Source of the DNA: Neolewinella antarctica
Lineage (GTDB): Bacteria; Bacteroidota; Bacteroidia; Chitinophagales; Saprospiraceae
Direction of reading: 5' to 3'
Assembly: GCF_011927835.1 (NCBI RefSeq)
Contig: NZ_JAATJH010000003.1
Span: 1 to 64,000 of the forward strand
Length of the DNA stretch: 64,000 nucleotides
Every line of letters begins with the position of its first letter. Within the stretch, counting starts at the first letter, position 1. The translations under genes were made by a program, and so were the position numbers. Shown piece after piece: positions 28,093 to 36,782 of the stretch. A model generated the notes under the pieces. That model saw only the letters and a list, made by a program, of their open reading frames with translations. It did no database searches and was not told the DNA's origin.

Positions 28093-28782
28093 ATGCAAAC
28101 ACGTGAACTCTTTTTTACGACAATTTTTTTACTGCTGGCCCTCCTGGCCGGCTCGCAAGTACTGGACGCGCAGGTGAGTAGCGAACGGCTGTCGCACAGC
28201 CGCGGCAACAACGACGCCATCATTTTGGAACTGCCGTCGGCGGACGAGAAGATGGTCGACAAGATGTGGTCGGACTGGCTCAAGGATACTTACGACGTGA
28301 AAACGAGAAACGTCAAGAAAGGAAAAGGCGAGATGGAAAGCCTTAATTTCTCCATGCCCGGCGTCAGCCCCGGGGGCAAGGTCGACCTGTACAGTAAAAT
28401 CAACGCCACGGGTAAAGAAGGTAGCGAAATCATCGTTTGGATAGCCACCCCGGACGGCTACGTCAGCCCCGAGCTCGACCGCGGGGAATACTACGAGGCG
28501 GAGAAATCCCTGATGCGCTTCGGCCTCGCCGTTAGCCGCCAGCAGATGGAAACGGACGTGGAGAACGAAGAGGATACCCTCAAAGACCTCGAAAAGGAGC
28601 TCGAACGGCTCGGAAAAGATAAGGAAGGCTACGAAAAGGACATTCGCAACGCCGAGAAAGCCATCGAAGAAGCCCGTGCCAAGATCGACCGTAACCTCAT
28701 CGACCAGGAAAACAAGACCCAGGAGATCGAGCGGCAGATCGAAGAGGTGGAAGTGGCGAAGCAGAAGGTAAATGAGTTTTAG
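28093..28782 (+). CDS. Exported coiled-coil protein of unknown function
   Basis: 229 residues. ATG 28093 gives the signal peptide MQTRELFFTTIFLLLALLAG ... LDAQ. The middle part (about 30-150) is a globular region that I do not recognise, with MVDKMWSDWLKDTYDVKTR. The last ~70 residues are a highly charged coiled coil (LKDLEKELERLGKDKEGYEK). It has its own promoter element and a strong terminator 29 bp after the stop, so it is a single-gene unit. Confidence 0.75.
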   Translation: MQTRELFFTTIFLLLALLAGSQVLDAQVSSERLSHSRGNNDAIILELPSADEKMVDKMWSDWLKDTYDVKTRNVKKGKGEMESLNFSMPGVSPGGKVDLYSKINATGKEGSEIIVWIATPDGYVSPELDRGEYYEAEKSLMRFGLAVSRQQMETDVENEEDTLKDLEKELERLGKDKEGYEKDIRNAEKAIEEARAKIDRNLIDQENKTQEIERQIEEVEVAKQKVNEF

Positions 28783-28811
28783 TAGTCGTTGTTTGTCAAC
28801 AGGATAAAACG

Positions 28812-28843
28812 AGGCGTTCTCCAGGCTGGGGAACGCCTTTTTT
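28812..28843 (+). terminator. Rho-independent terminator
   Basis: AGGCGTTCTCC pairs with GGGGAACGCCT around a short loop and is followed by TTTTTT (28838-28843). It ends the 28093-28782 unit. A longer frame running across it (28789-29052) is therefore not believable. Confidence 0.9.
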
Positions 28844-28868
28844 ATGGGCGAGTGCCCGCTTCATTTAC

Positions 28869-29145
28869 GCATCCGATGACCGCCGTTGGCAGCAGCGAAG
28901 CCATCTTACTATTCTCCGCTACGCGGAAGCATAGTAAGGTGCATCCGATGAGAAATGAAGCTATATGTTCGGAAAACCAATATGAACCCCACTTTCCATC
29001 ACCAAGCTGTGGCTGCCGGCAATTTTCTGCCGGGTGTGAACTAATCATTTGAGTTTGGACTCCTGATTAAATTCTAGTCAGTTCTCACCGGCTGTATCAT
29101 TAGTAATTCGCTACGCAGTAGCGACTTACTAAAGTTCATCAGATG
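28869..29145. repeat. Two REP-like hairpins with GCATCCGATGA-type flanks
   Basis: Hairpin A (28902-28941): CATCTTACTAT ... TCCGC TAC GCGGA ... ATAGTAAGGTG, one mismatch in the outer stem. Hairpin B (29100-29132): TTAGTAA T TCGCTAC GCA GTAGCGA C TTACTAA, perfect. Each is followed by a CATC-N-GATG text (GCATCCGATGA at 28941-28951, TTCATCAGATG at 29135-29145), and another GCATCCGATGA lies at 28869-28879. The 344-bp gap 28843-29186 has no other feature I can support. Confidence 0.65.
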
Positions 29146-29186
29146 TGTAACTGACGAGTCTGAAGAACTCTCATAACCACACATTG

Positions 29187-29834
29187 ATGAAACATGAGGT
29201 TGTATCTCCAATAAAACCAATATTCGTGCCGCTTTCCGCCCCCAACCCCGTGACCGCCGCCAAGCTCTTGCTCGGTGCCGAACTCATGACCACCACGAAC
29301 GGCGAAACCACCAGCGTGATGATCACCGAAGTAGAAGCCTACTTCGCGCCCGACGACCTGGCCAGCCACGCGGCGGGTTACAAGAAAACCAAACGCACGG
29401 AAGTCTTTTACCACCCCCCGGGCACGGCCTACGTCTACCTCTGCTACGGCATTCACGAGATGTTCAACGTCGTGACGGGGCCGGAAGGAACGCCGCACGC
29501 GGTACTCATTCGTGCGGGGGAACCGGTGCGGGGCCTCGATGTGATTCGGCGGCGGCGAAAGCTAACGGGGATGACACCCCGCCTGAGCAGCGGGCCGGGG
29601 GTGCTGACGAAGGCACTAGGCATCGACCGGCGGTTCAACGGCGTGAACTTATTCGACCCCGCGGGGGAAATCCGCTTGATCTTACCGGATGAACCGGTGG
29701 CGCAGGAAGACATCGTGGCCACACCGCGCATCGGGATTGATTACGCCGGGGAGCCCTGGGTGAGCAAGCCGTGGCGGCTCTTCCTGCGGGGAAATTCGTT
29801 CGTAAGCCGGTTAAATGCCTTTAAAGAAAGCTAA
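29187..29834 (+). CDS. DNA-3-methyladenine glycosylase (AAG/MPG type)
   Basis: 215 residues, the usual size. It excises alkylated purines to start base-excision repair. The family core is clear: ITEVEAYFAPDDLASHA (with the catalytic Glu), PGTAYVYLCYGIHEMFNVV, HAVLIRAGEPV and RLSSGPGVLTKALGID. The ATG at 29187 is taken rather than the TTG one codon earlier. It is a single gene with REP-like hairpins upstream. Confidence 0.93.
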   Translation: MKHEVVSPIKPIFVPLSAPNPVTAAKLLLGAELMTTTNGETTSVMITEVEAYFAPDDLASHAAGYKKTKRTEVFYHPPGTAYVYLCYGIHEMFNVVTGPEGTPHAVLIRAGEPVRGLDVIRRRRKLTGMTPRLSSGPGVLTKALGIDRRFNGVNLFDPAGEIRLILPDEPVAQEDIVATPRIGIDYAGEPWVSKPWRLFLRGNSFVSRLNAFKES

Positions 29835-29972
29835 AGCTTGGTGCCCGGGTGCGTAATTCCTTGCCGTTGTGCGTTTAATAGGCTCCTGGGGTAGGGCGAC
29901 TATTGTGAATCCGTACTCCAAAGCGCTCGGGTTAGCTATCTCCCCCGGGGAAAATTTATATTCACCACTCGT

Positions 29973-31349
29973 ATGCCAATCAAGATCTTCCGCTCTTACC
30001 CCATTTCCCGGCACCTGCGCTCCGTCGCCCTAATCTTTGGCGTATTGCTGACCCTGGGGGTGGGGGCTCAGGATGAGAACCTGAAATTTTACGACAACAC
30101 GTACGTAGAAAACGTGCGCAGCGTGCGACTAAACATCAGGGGTTTTCCGCACAGCTATCCGCTAATCGAACTCGGCGGTAGTGCACAGTTGCAGCTCTCG
30201 TTTGACGATACGAGTGACGAGGTCGTACGCTACAGCTACCGGTTTATTCACTGTAATCAGGACTGGCAGCCTTCCTCCCTGAGCCCGCTGGAGTTCAACT
30301 CCGGCTTCACGGTGGATTACCTGGAAACGTACGATTTCAGCCTCCGGACCCTGAAAAACTACGTGCACTACGACCTCGTGTTCCCCAACAGAAACATGAA
30401 ACTGGACGTGAGTGGTAATTATCTTCTCGCAGTTTACAACGCCGAGGACGACGAGTTTCCCGTCATTACCCGCCGCTTCATGGTGCAGGAAACGGTAGCC
30501 GGCGTGAGTGGTAATCTAATGCGGGCGGCGGATATCGATAAGATCCATACTAACCAGGAAATAGACCTGAGCGTAAGTACCAAGCAAATGCAACTGCGGG
30601 CACCGTTGCAGGAATTGAGCGCTACCGTCATCCAGAATAACCGCTGGGATAACGCCATGATCGGCATCCGCCCTAATTTCCTGGGTCGCGAATCCGTCAG
30701 GTTTGACTATCAGGGGAAGGTCTCCTTCCGTGGCCTGAACGAATACCGGAACCTAGACATTCGTTCCATTCGCACCCCACGCACCCGGATGGCGAGCATC
30801 ACCAACGAAGCGGAACACTACAGCATGATGCTGCTACGGGATCTGCCCCGGGGTGGCGGCGGCTACCTTAATTATTTCGACCTGAACGGTGATTTCATCA
30901 ACGTCCGTGACGATCAGGCACAAATCAACATCGCCGACGACGTTCTGCAGGCGAATTTCTCGCGCTTCCAAGTTGACTTCAACGGGGAATACGTGCAGAT
31001 GACCTTCGTGCTGGATACGGAAGGTGAGCTGGACCAAGACGTGTACATTATCGGTGGCCTCACGGAGTACCAACTCAAACCTGAATTTAGAATGGTTTGG
31101 AACCCAACCATCGGCGCTTACGTAGGTCGGGCGCTACTCAAGCAGGGTTTCTATAACTACCACTACGTTACCGAAGCGAAACCCGGCGGCAAAAAACCCC
31201 ACCCGGCGGACCGGCTGGATTATTCCCTCACCGAAGGCAGTTTCGACGAGACGGAAAATGACTACCTCGCCCTCATCTATTGGCGGCCTTTTGGTGGGCG
31301 CTACGATCGGTTGGTCGGTACGGCCGTGTTGAATAGTAACGTTGACTAG
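29973..31349 (+). CDS. Type IX secretion system plug protein (DUF5103)
   Basis: 458 residues with a signal peptide (cleavage near LGVGAQ). The N-terminal region SVRLNIRGFPHSYPLIELGG and RYSYRFIHCNQDWQPSSLSPLEF is the DUF5103 domain. This family plugs the periplasmic side of the T9SS translocon when it is not loaded (established for the family in Flavobacterium). It fits with the several T9SS-sorted proteins and GldJ in this window. It stands alone; a repeat block starts 2 bp after the stop. Confidence 0.85.
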   Translation: MPIKIFRSYPISRHLRSVALIFGVLLTLGVGAQDENLKFYDNTYVENVRSVRLNIRGFPHSYPLIELGGSAQLQLSFDDTSDEVVRYSYRFIHCNQDWQPSSLSPLEFNSGFTVDYLETYDFSLRTLKNYVHYDLVFPNRNMKLDVSGNYLLAVYNAEDDEFPVITRRFMVQETVAGVSGNLMRAADIDKIHTNQEIDLSVSTKQMQLRAPLQELSATVIQNNRWDNAMIGIRPNFLGRESVRFDYQGKVSFRGLNEYRNLDIRSIRTPRTRMASITNEAEHYSMMLLRDLPRGGGGYLNYFDLNGDFINVRDDQAQINIADDVLQANFSRFQVDFNGEYVQMTFVLDTEGELDQDVYIIGGLTEYQLKPEFRMVWNPTIGAYVGRALLKQGFYNYHYVTEAKPGGKKPHPADRLDYSLTEGSFDETENDYLALIYWRPFGGRYDRLVGTAVLNSNVD

Positions 31350-31351
31350 GC

Positions 31352-31618
31352 TTGGGTCTAGAGTCTAGGGTCTTAGGTCTGCGGTCCGTAAGTCGCTGGC
31401 TCCGTAGTTTGGGTAGTAGAAATTTTGCGGTACCCGCTCAGCAGCGCACAACAATCAAGAGCGACGGGTCATTCAGAAAACAGGGTGCCATTAGCTACCT
31501 TCGCGGATGTTAGTACTGACTATTGCAGGAAATAAGTCTGATCATCAACTGACGATAAAAAGATTAGTCAAACCCTAGACCTCAGACTAAAGACCAACTC
31601 TCCCAGACCAAAGACCAA
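31352..31618. repeat. GGTCT/AGACC heptad-repeat block with internal promoter and mini-frame
   Basis: The left part (31352-31388) has degenerate tandem GGGTCTA/GGTCTTA units. The right part (31571-31618) has the complementary AGACC units (CCTAGACCTCAGACTAAAG ... AGACCAAAGACCAAAA) and abuts the ATG of the BatA/VWA gene. Between them is TACCTTCG (31496-31503), a near -7 element, and a 23-codon frame from ATG 31507 to a TAG at 31576-31578 inside the repeat. The same repeat type recurs at 37752-37929. Confidence 0.75.
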
Positions 31619-31620
31619 AA

Positions 31621-33651
31621 ATGCAGTTCCTCTATCCGTCTTTCCTCTGGGCCCTGGCCGCGCTCGCCATCCCGATCATCATCCATCTTTTCTACTTCCG
31701 CCGCTTCAAAAAGGTAGCGTTCAGCAACGTCCGGTTTTTACGCGAGGTGAAGGAGGAGACGAGCATGCGGTCGCGCCTGCGGAATCTGCTGGTGCTGCTA
31801 ATGCGGTGCCTGGCGCTAGCCGCCCTAGTGTTTGCGTTCGCCCAACCGTTCTTACCGTCGGACCGGGAGGTACTGAAGGGAAGAAAAGCGGTGAGCGTCT
31901 ACGTCGACAACAGTTTCAGTATGGAGGCAAAAAGCTCGGTGGCTTCTTTACGGCAGATTGCGGCGGACCGGGCGCGGGACATCATCAACGCTTACGGCGT
32001 GGAGGACCGATTTCAGGTGGTGGACAACGACTTTTCCGGACGCAATCAACGTCTGGTCGGGCAGGAGGAAGCGTTACAACTGGTGGAGGCAATTGTGGGT
32101 AGCCCCGCTTCGCGCCGTTTGTCCGTCGTGAACGCCCGCCAGCGGTCCGCGCTGAACACCGAACAAATCGACAACCGGATAACTTACCTGGTCTCCGACT
32201 TTCAGCGCAATGTCGTCGATCTGACCGCCGAGCGGCTGGACACGAACGTGGCCGTCAATCTCGTGCCGCTCAGGGCCGTGCGGGAGCGTAACGTAGCGAT
32301 TGACTCCGTATGGTTCGAAGCGCCCGTTCCACAGCTCAATCAAAATAACTTGCTGCTCGTCCGCGTCCGCAATTACGGCACCGAAGACCTCGACAACGTC
32401 CGGCTGACGCTTAACTATGGTGGGCAAAACAAACCGGAGGGGACGCTGAAAGTCCGGGCCGGCGAGTACGTCGTCGACAGCGTTTACCTCAACATCACGA
32501 CCCCTGGTGTCGGACGCGCTACGTTGGCCATCAAAGACTTTCCCGTTAATTTCGACGATACCTACTACGTCACTTTCCGTACCGCCGATAAGGTCCGTGT
32601 GCTCAGCATCGACGACGACGGCACCCCGATCCGGAACCTCCGCGCCGCCCTCGGCGGGCTGAGCGTGTTTGCCCCGACTTACGTGAGCGGCCGCAACATC
32701 GATTACGGTAGCGTAGGGGAATATGATTTGGTGGTACTGAGCGAGCAACCCAGCATCGGCTCGGGGCTGGCCGAGCAATTGCGGCAGTACGTCGAAAATG
32801 GCGGCAACGTGCTGGTCTTCCCACCAAAAGTGGCCGACGTAGATAGCTACAATACTTTCCTCAGCCGCGTGGGCGCGGGAAGCCTGCAACCCTTCGACGA
32901 GAAGCAGCGCGAAGTGAGCCGCCTCAACGCCGAGGAGTTCATCTTCCGCGATGTTTTCCGTAACCGCGCCGCCAGCCTCCGGCTCCCCGTCACCCAGGGT
33001 AATTTCCCCGTCGGGCGGTCCGGTCGCCAGGAAGTGTTACTGACCTACCGCGACGGTAGCGCAGCGCTCGCAAAATACCCCCTCGGTGAAGGCAACGTCT
33101 ACCTCAGTAGTTCTCCACTCGACGGTGACGTCAGCAACCTCGCCCTCAACGCCGAGGTGTTCATCCCCATGCTCTATAAAATGGGCATCAGCAGTGGTCG
33201 CCGCCGCCCGGTGGCCTACACGATTGGCCGGGACGAAGTCATCCAAACCAACCGGCGTAGCGCGAGTGCCGAACTGGTCTACAAGCTCCGCGGCCCCGGT
33301 GGTGAATTCATTCCCGAGCAGCGGGTAGTGGACAACCGGGTACTGATCGGTCTGGGCGGCCAGGTCCCCGAGGCCGGCGTTTACGATTTGTTGCTGGGTG
33401 ACGAAGCCGTCGACGCCTTCGCCTTTAATTACGACCGCGCCGAATCCGACCTTACCTACCTCGACGAAGCGGAGCTGGAACGCCTGGCGGACATCCCCAA
33501 CGTCGAACTCCTGAATGCCGCCAACCAGGCAACGCTGATCGGCGACATTCGGGAGCGGAACGAAGGGACGCCGCTCTGGCGCTACTTCATCTGGGCGGCC
33601 CTGGCTTTCTTCCTGGTGGAGGTGCTATTGCTCCGGTTCTGGAGGGCGTAA
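31621..33651 (+). CDS. BatA-type membrane protein with von Willebrand factor A-like domain
   Basis: 676 residues. The N-terminal BatA/aerotolerance domain is clear: MQFLYPSFLWALAALAIPII with transmembrane helix, HLFYFRRFKKVAFSNVRFLREVKEETSMRSRLR in parts, and a second helix near 58-76. A VWA-like domain follows with the metal-site motif DNSFS (96-100). A glutamine-amidotransferase-like Rossmann segment (VRVLSIDDDG, YDLVVLSEQPSIGSG) lies near 320-400. A final helix anchors the C-terminus (LWRYFIWAALAFFLVEVLLLRFW). The family is widespread in Bacteroidota; its role is envelope-related and unclear. The upstream sequence is a repeat block directly touching the ATG. Confidence 0.87.
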   Translation: MQFLYPSFLWALAALAIPIIIHLFYFRRFKKVAFSNVRFLREVKEETSMRSRLRNLLVLLMRCLALAALVFAFAQPFLPSDREVLKGRKAVSVYVDNSFSMEAKSSVASLRQIAADRARDIINAYGVEDRFQVVDNDFSGRNQRLVGQEEALQLVEAIVGSPASRRLSVVNARQRSALNTEQIDNRITYLVSDFQRNVVDLTAERLDTNVAVNLVPLRAVRERNVAIDSVWFEAPVPQLNQNNLLLVRVRNYGTEDLDNVRLTLNYGGQNKPEGTLKVRAGEYVVDSVYLNITTPGVGRATLAIKDFPVNFDDTYYVTFRTADKVRVLSIDDDGTPIRNLRAALGGLSVFAPTYVSGRNIDYGSVGEYDLVVLSEQPSIGSGLAEQLRQYVENGGNVLVFPPKVADVDSYNTFLSRVGAGSLQPFDEKQREVSRLNAEEFIFRDVFRNRAASLRLPVTQGNFPVGRSGRQEVLLTYRDGSAALAKYPLGEGNVYLSSSPLDGDVSNLALNAEVFIPMLYKMGISSGRRRPVAYTIGRDEVIQTNRRSASAELVYKLRGPGGEFIPEQRVVDNRVLIGLGGQVPEAGVYDLLLGDEAVDAFAFNYDRAESDLTYLDEAELERLADIPNVELLNAANQATLIGDIRERNEGTPLWRYFIWAALAFFLVEVLLLRFWRA

Positions 33652-33663
33652 GACTGAGTCGAT

Positions 33664-34197
33664 TTACAGAATCTCCGCGTCGACGGTAAACTCCACCGTC
33701 ACGCCAACCTGAAAGGGGGCGGGGACGGGGGCATTGGTCGTCAGGGTAAGTAAGTAATTTATCCTGTCCTTCTTGAGCAACTCCAGCATCTCGACGTCCT
33801 GGACGTTAAGCGTTGCCTCCGTGCCGCTTACGGACGTCAGGTCCGCCTGCGAAAACGAAATTGTGGAAAGACCGGCGGCGCCAATGCTGACGGTAGCTTC
33901 GTCGATGATGTCGAAGCTGACGCCATCGGGTGGGGAGATCAGCCGTAGCGTGACTGTTTCCGGCTTAATCGATTGCAAGCGATCGACCTCTACGTTGTTA
34001 TCGTCTAACTCCGCGGCGATGCCGGTTTCGACGTTGTTTTCGGCGAAGCTAAGTTCGGTTGCTTCGGCTTGCTCGGGTACGTCGAAGATGACTTCGCCGC
34101 CGTCGAGAAGGAAGGAGATGGGGTCGACGAGGTCGCAGGAGGCAACGGTGAAGACAAGTAGGGGGAGGAGTAAGCTAAGTGCTTTTTTGTACATCAT
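33664..34197 (-). CDS. Lipoprotein of unknown function
   Basis: 177 residues. A lipoprotein signal (KALSLLLPLLVFTVASC) gives Cys as the mature N-terminus. The rest is acidic and beta-rich, with no family I recognise (PETVTLRLISPPDGVSFDII). It is convergent with the BatA-type gene (12 bp apart) and divergent from the Fic gene. A second Met codon follows the first, so the start may be 3 bp later. Confidence 0.78.
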   Translation of the reverse strand: MMYKKALSLLLPLLVFTVASCDLVDPISFLLDGGEVIFDVPEQAEATELSFAENNVETGIAAELDDNNVEVDRLQSIKPETVTLRLISPPDGVSFDIIDEATVSIGAAGLSTISFSQADLTSVSGTEATLNVQDVEMLELLKKDRINYLLTLTTNAPVPAPFQVGVTVEFTVDAEIL

Positions 34198-34270
34198 TAG
34201 ATTGTTGTGGTTTCCTGGTTTATGCAGGGAATGACGGATGTGTTACACTAGATTTACATAATTATTTGAC

Positions 34271-34333
34271 GCGGAGAATATCGAGCTTATTCTCCGCAAC
34301 TTTTGCGGAGAATAACGGGTTTAATCTCCGCAA
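34271..34333. promoter_or_regulatory. Two tandem inverted repeats before the Fic gene (operator candidate)
   Basis: Four copies of GCGGAGA in alternating orientation. GCGGAGAATA (34271-34280) faces TATTCTCCGC (34288-34297), and TTGCGGAGA (34303-34311) faces TCTCCGCAA (34325-34333). They end 8 bp before the ATG at 34342. Such a layout suits a dimeric DNA-binding protein. The Fic protein itself has a C-terminal winged-helix-like region, so autoregulation is possible. Confidence 0.65.
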
Positions 34334-34341
34334 ACCTCTTC

Positions 34342-35451
34342 ATGTACGTCCATCAACTTAAAAATTGGCCAAGTTTTACCTGGGAAGCCGCCCGGGTGGG
34401 GCCACTGCTGGCGGAGGTGCGCTACGCTCAAGGATACCTGATGGGCAGGGTGAGTGACTGGGGTTTTAACCCCCGGCAAGAAGCCAGCATGGAGACAATT
34501 GTTACGGACGTAATTACTAACGGTAAAATTGAAGGAGAAGAACTACCGCTGGCGCAGGTGAGATCTTCCGTCGCCCGCAAACTTGGTCTACCCAAGGCGG
34601 GTCTGGTTACAGTTGGTCGCGACGTTGATGGTATGGTAGAGATGATGCTGGATGCTACGCAGAATTACCGTCAAACGCTTTCGCACGAGCGACTATTCAA
34701 CTGGCATGCGTCCCTTTTCCCTTCCGGAAGAAGCGGTCTGGGGAAAATTGTGGTAGGGCGGTACCGAGACAATACTACCGATGATCCGATGCAGGTGATC
34801 TCCGGATCTTTCGGCCGGCCGAAAGTTTATTTTGAAGCGGTGCCCTCGGCAATAATTGAGCACGAAATGGTTGCCTTAATTAACTACGTCAACAAAGACC
34901 AACCCAGCGATGACTCGATCATAAAGGCTGCCATCGTCCACCTCTGGTTACTGACAATCCACCCCTTTGACGACGGTAACGGTCGTATTGCCCGAGCGGT
35001 CACGGACATGATGTTGGCACGAGCCGACGGATTCAACCAACGCTTTTACAGCATGTCTTCAGCCATTCTCAGTGCAAGAAAATACTACTACCGAACACTG
35101 GAAAGCTCACAAAAGGGCGGACTCGACGTTACCGAGTGGTTACTTTGGTTTCTCAAAACACTGCTCACCGCACTTGAGGGCTCTTCAACGGTAATGACGA
35201 ACACCTTCGCGAAAGCGAACTTTTGGCAACGGCACCAGGATGTTCGGCTCAACGATCGGCAGCGAGTGATTTTAAACAAGCTTTGGGACGGTTATGCGGG
35301 GAAATTGACCAGTTCGCATTACGCCAAGTTCACAAGCACCAGCCAGGATACCGCTGCTCGTGACATAAACTACTTGATAGCCCACGGGCTATTGCGTAAA
35401 GGCCCGGCGGGTGGCCGCAGCACACAGTACGTACTAATCAAAGAAACATAG
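34342..35451 (+). CDS. Fic-domain protein (DUF4172-type N-terminus, C-terminal helix-turn-helix)
   Basis: 369 residues. An N-terminal DUF4172-like segment (LKNWPSFTWEAARVGPLLAE) comes first, then the alpha-inhibitory region, then the Fic core with catalytic motif HPFDDGNGRIAR (207-218). The C-terminal winged helix (about 300-365) includes LNDRQRVILNKLWDGYAGKL and DTAARDINYLIAHGLL. Fic enzymes transfer AMP or similar groups to Ser/Thr/Tyr of proteins. The usual inhibitory [ST]xxxE[GN] reads NGKIEG here (60-65), with Asn at the Ser/Thr position. ATG 34342 is chosen because an upstream frame start would lie inside the inverted repeats. Confidence 0.88.
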   Translation: MYVHQLKNWPSFTWEAARVGPLLAEVRYAQGYLMGRVSDWGFNPRQEASMETIVTDVITNGKIEGEELPLAQVRSSVARKLGLPKAGLVTVGRDVDGMVEMMLDATQNYRQTLSHERLFNWHASLFPSGRSGLGKIVVGRYRDNTTDDPMQVISGSFGRPKVYFEAVPSAIIEHEMVALINYVNKDQPSDDSIIKAAIVHLWLLTIHPFDDGNGRIARAVTDMMLARADGFNQRFYSMSSAILSARKYYYRTLESSQKGGLDVTEWLLWFLKTLLTALEGSSTVMTNTFAKANFWQRHQDVRLNDRQRVILNKLWDGYAGKLTSSHYAKFTSTSQDTAARDINYLIAHGLLRKGPAGGRSTQYVLIKET

Positions 35452-35501
35452 ATCTGATCAGTGTAGGTGACAAAACCCAGTTTAATCGCTAGCAAAAAAC
35501 G

Positions 35502-35509
35502 TACTTTTG
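35502..35509 (+). promoter_or_regulatory. -7 element placed 4 nt before the dihydroorotase-like ATG
   Basis: TACTTTTG, an exact TAnnTTTG match, then CCCC and ATG (35514). A TTTA at 35481-35484 could be the -33 element. The usual distance from this element to the transcription start places the 5' end at or next to the ATG. Confidence 0.7.
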
Positions 35510-35513
35510 CCCC

Positions 35514-36782
35514 ATGCTCCTCCGCCAACTCACCATCATCGACGCCGGTAGCCCTTACGACGGCCAGACGGTCGACATCCGTATTCAAGACGGGGAGATT
35601 CAAGATGTGGCGCGGTCGCTGGAGCCGCGTAGTGGGGAGGAGGAGCAAAGTTTTGAGGAAGGTGCGTGCGTAGCCCCCGGCTTTTTCGACGTCGGCGCCT
35701 ACCTTGGTGACCCGGGCCACGAGGAGCGGGAAGATTACGCTAGCTTGGTCCGCCAGGCCGCCGCGGGGGGGTACACTTCCGTGGCCGTCCTGCCTAATTC
35801 CGACCCGCCCCGCCAGGCCGTCCCCGACGTAGCCTACCTCCTGCGCCGCAACGGGACCGGACCGACCGATCTACTTCCCCTCGCCGCCATGAGTCAGGAC
35901 TTAGCCGGGAAGGACCTCACCCAAATGCTCGAACTCCAGGAAGCCGGCGCGCTGGCCTTCACGGACGGAGCCAAAAAAAGGATCAGCGGTAGCCTGCTCA
36001 AGCGCTCGCTAGAGTACGCAAAGGCGGGCGACTGTCTGGTGATGATCTGTCCCTACGACGAAACCCTCGCCCCGGAAGGTCAAATTCACGAAGGCGCCAT
36101 CAGCGCCCGCCTCGGCCTGCCGGGCATCCCGGTGATGAGTGAGACGATTGCGCTGAAACAGGCCATCGAGTTGGTAGATTATACCGAAGGAACCCTGATC
36201 GTCCACTTACTTTCTTCCGCCGCCGGAGTGGAGGAGGTGCGGAAAGCCAAAGCCACCGGGCTCAACGTCCGGGCTACGGTCAGCGCACTTCACCTCCAGT
36301 TTACCGTGGAAGAACTGGCTGGGTTCGACCCCAATTTTAAAATCATCCCACCCCTCCGCGAGGAAGCCGATCGGGAAGCACTCATCGCCGGCCTCGCCGA
36401 CGGGACGATCGATGCCATCGTAACCAACCACGTCGCAAGACACGGGGAAGAAAAAGACCTGGAGTTTTTTTACGCGGACTTCGGTGCGCTCGCCCTCCAA
36501 ACCACTTTTCGGCAGTGCCTTGAGTGTTTGTCGGGAGCGTTGTCGCTCACCGAAATCGTCGGGAAACTAGGAGCCGGCCCCCGCACCTTGCTCAACCAAG
36601 CACCCCTGCACCTGCGACCGCGCCAAAAAGCCGAACTGGTTATTTTTTCTACCGACGGCAACCGTGAATTCACGAAGCGAGACCTGTTGGGTAAAACGGA
36701 GAACAACCCGTTGCTGGGCCACAACCTGCCCGGGAAGATTCACGGCGTGGTCAACAACGGGAAGTTTCACCCCGCGGAGTAA
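35514..36782 (+). CDS. pyrC: Dihydroorotase-like amidohydrolase lacking the metal-binding HxH motif
   Basis: 422 residues of the dihydroorotase/cyclic-amidohydrolase superfamily. The region matches the family (AAAGGYTSVAVLPNSDPP, AGALAFTDGAKK, IPPLREEADREALIAGLADGTIDAIVTNH, described in parts). The usual N-terminal DxHxHLREPG reads DVGAYLGDPG (59-68), so both metal His and the following Arg are absent. Many Bacteroidota carry such a variant annotated as dihydroorotase; whether it is catalytic or a partner for aspartate carbamoyltransferase cannot be told here. A dispersed-repeat copy (36608-36624) lies inside the gene as HLRPRQ. The glycosyltransferase follows with 9 bp between stop and start. 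Confidence 0.82.
   Translation: MLLRQLTIIDAGSPYDGQTVDIRIQDGEIQDVARSLEPRSGEEEQSFEEGACVAPGFFDVGAYLGDPGHEEREDYASLVRQAAAGGYTSVAVLPNSDPPRQAVPDVAYLLRRNGTGPTDLLPLAAMSQDLAGKDLTQMLELQEAGALAFTDGAKKRISGSLLKRSLEYAKAGDCLVMICPYDETLAPEGQIHEGAISARLGLPGIPVMSETIALKQAIELVDYTEGTLIVHLLSSAAGVEEVRKAKATGLNVRATVSALHLQFTVEELAGFDPNFKIIPPLREEADREALIAGLADGTIDAIVTNHVARHGEEKDLEFFYADFGALALQTTFRQCLECLSGALSLTEIVGKLGAGPRTLLNQAPLHLRPRQKAELVIFSTDGNREFTKRDLLGKTENNPLLGHNLPGKIHGVVNNGKFHPAE

Noticed and set aside
28789-29052. An 87-codon frame after the exported coiled-coil gene
   Set aside because: It runs across a strong terminator and the REP-like hairpins, has no family resemblance and no promoter.
32074-32889. Long antisense frame (271 codons) within the BatA-type gene
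   Set aside because: A by-product of GC-rich codons; the sense strand has clear BatA and VWA motifs and the antisense product resembles nothing.
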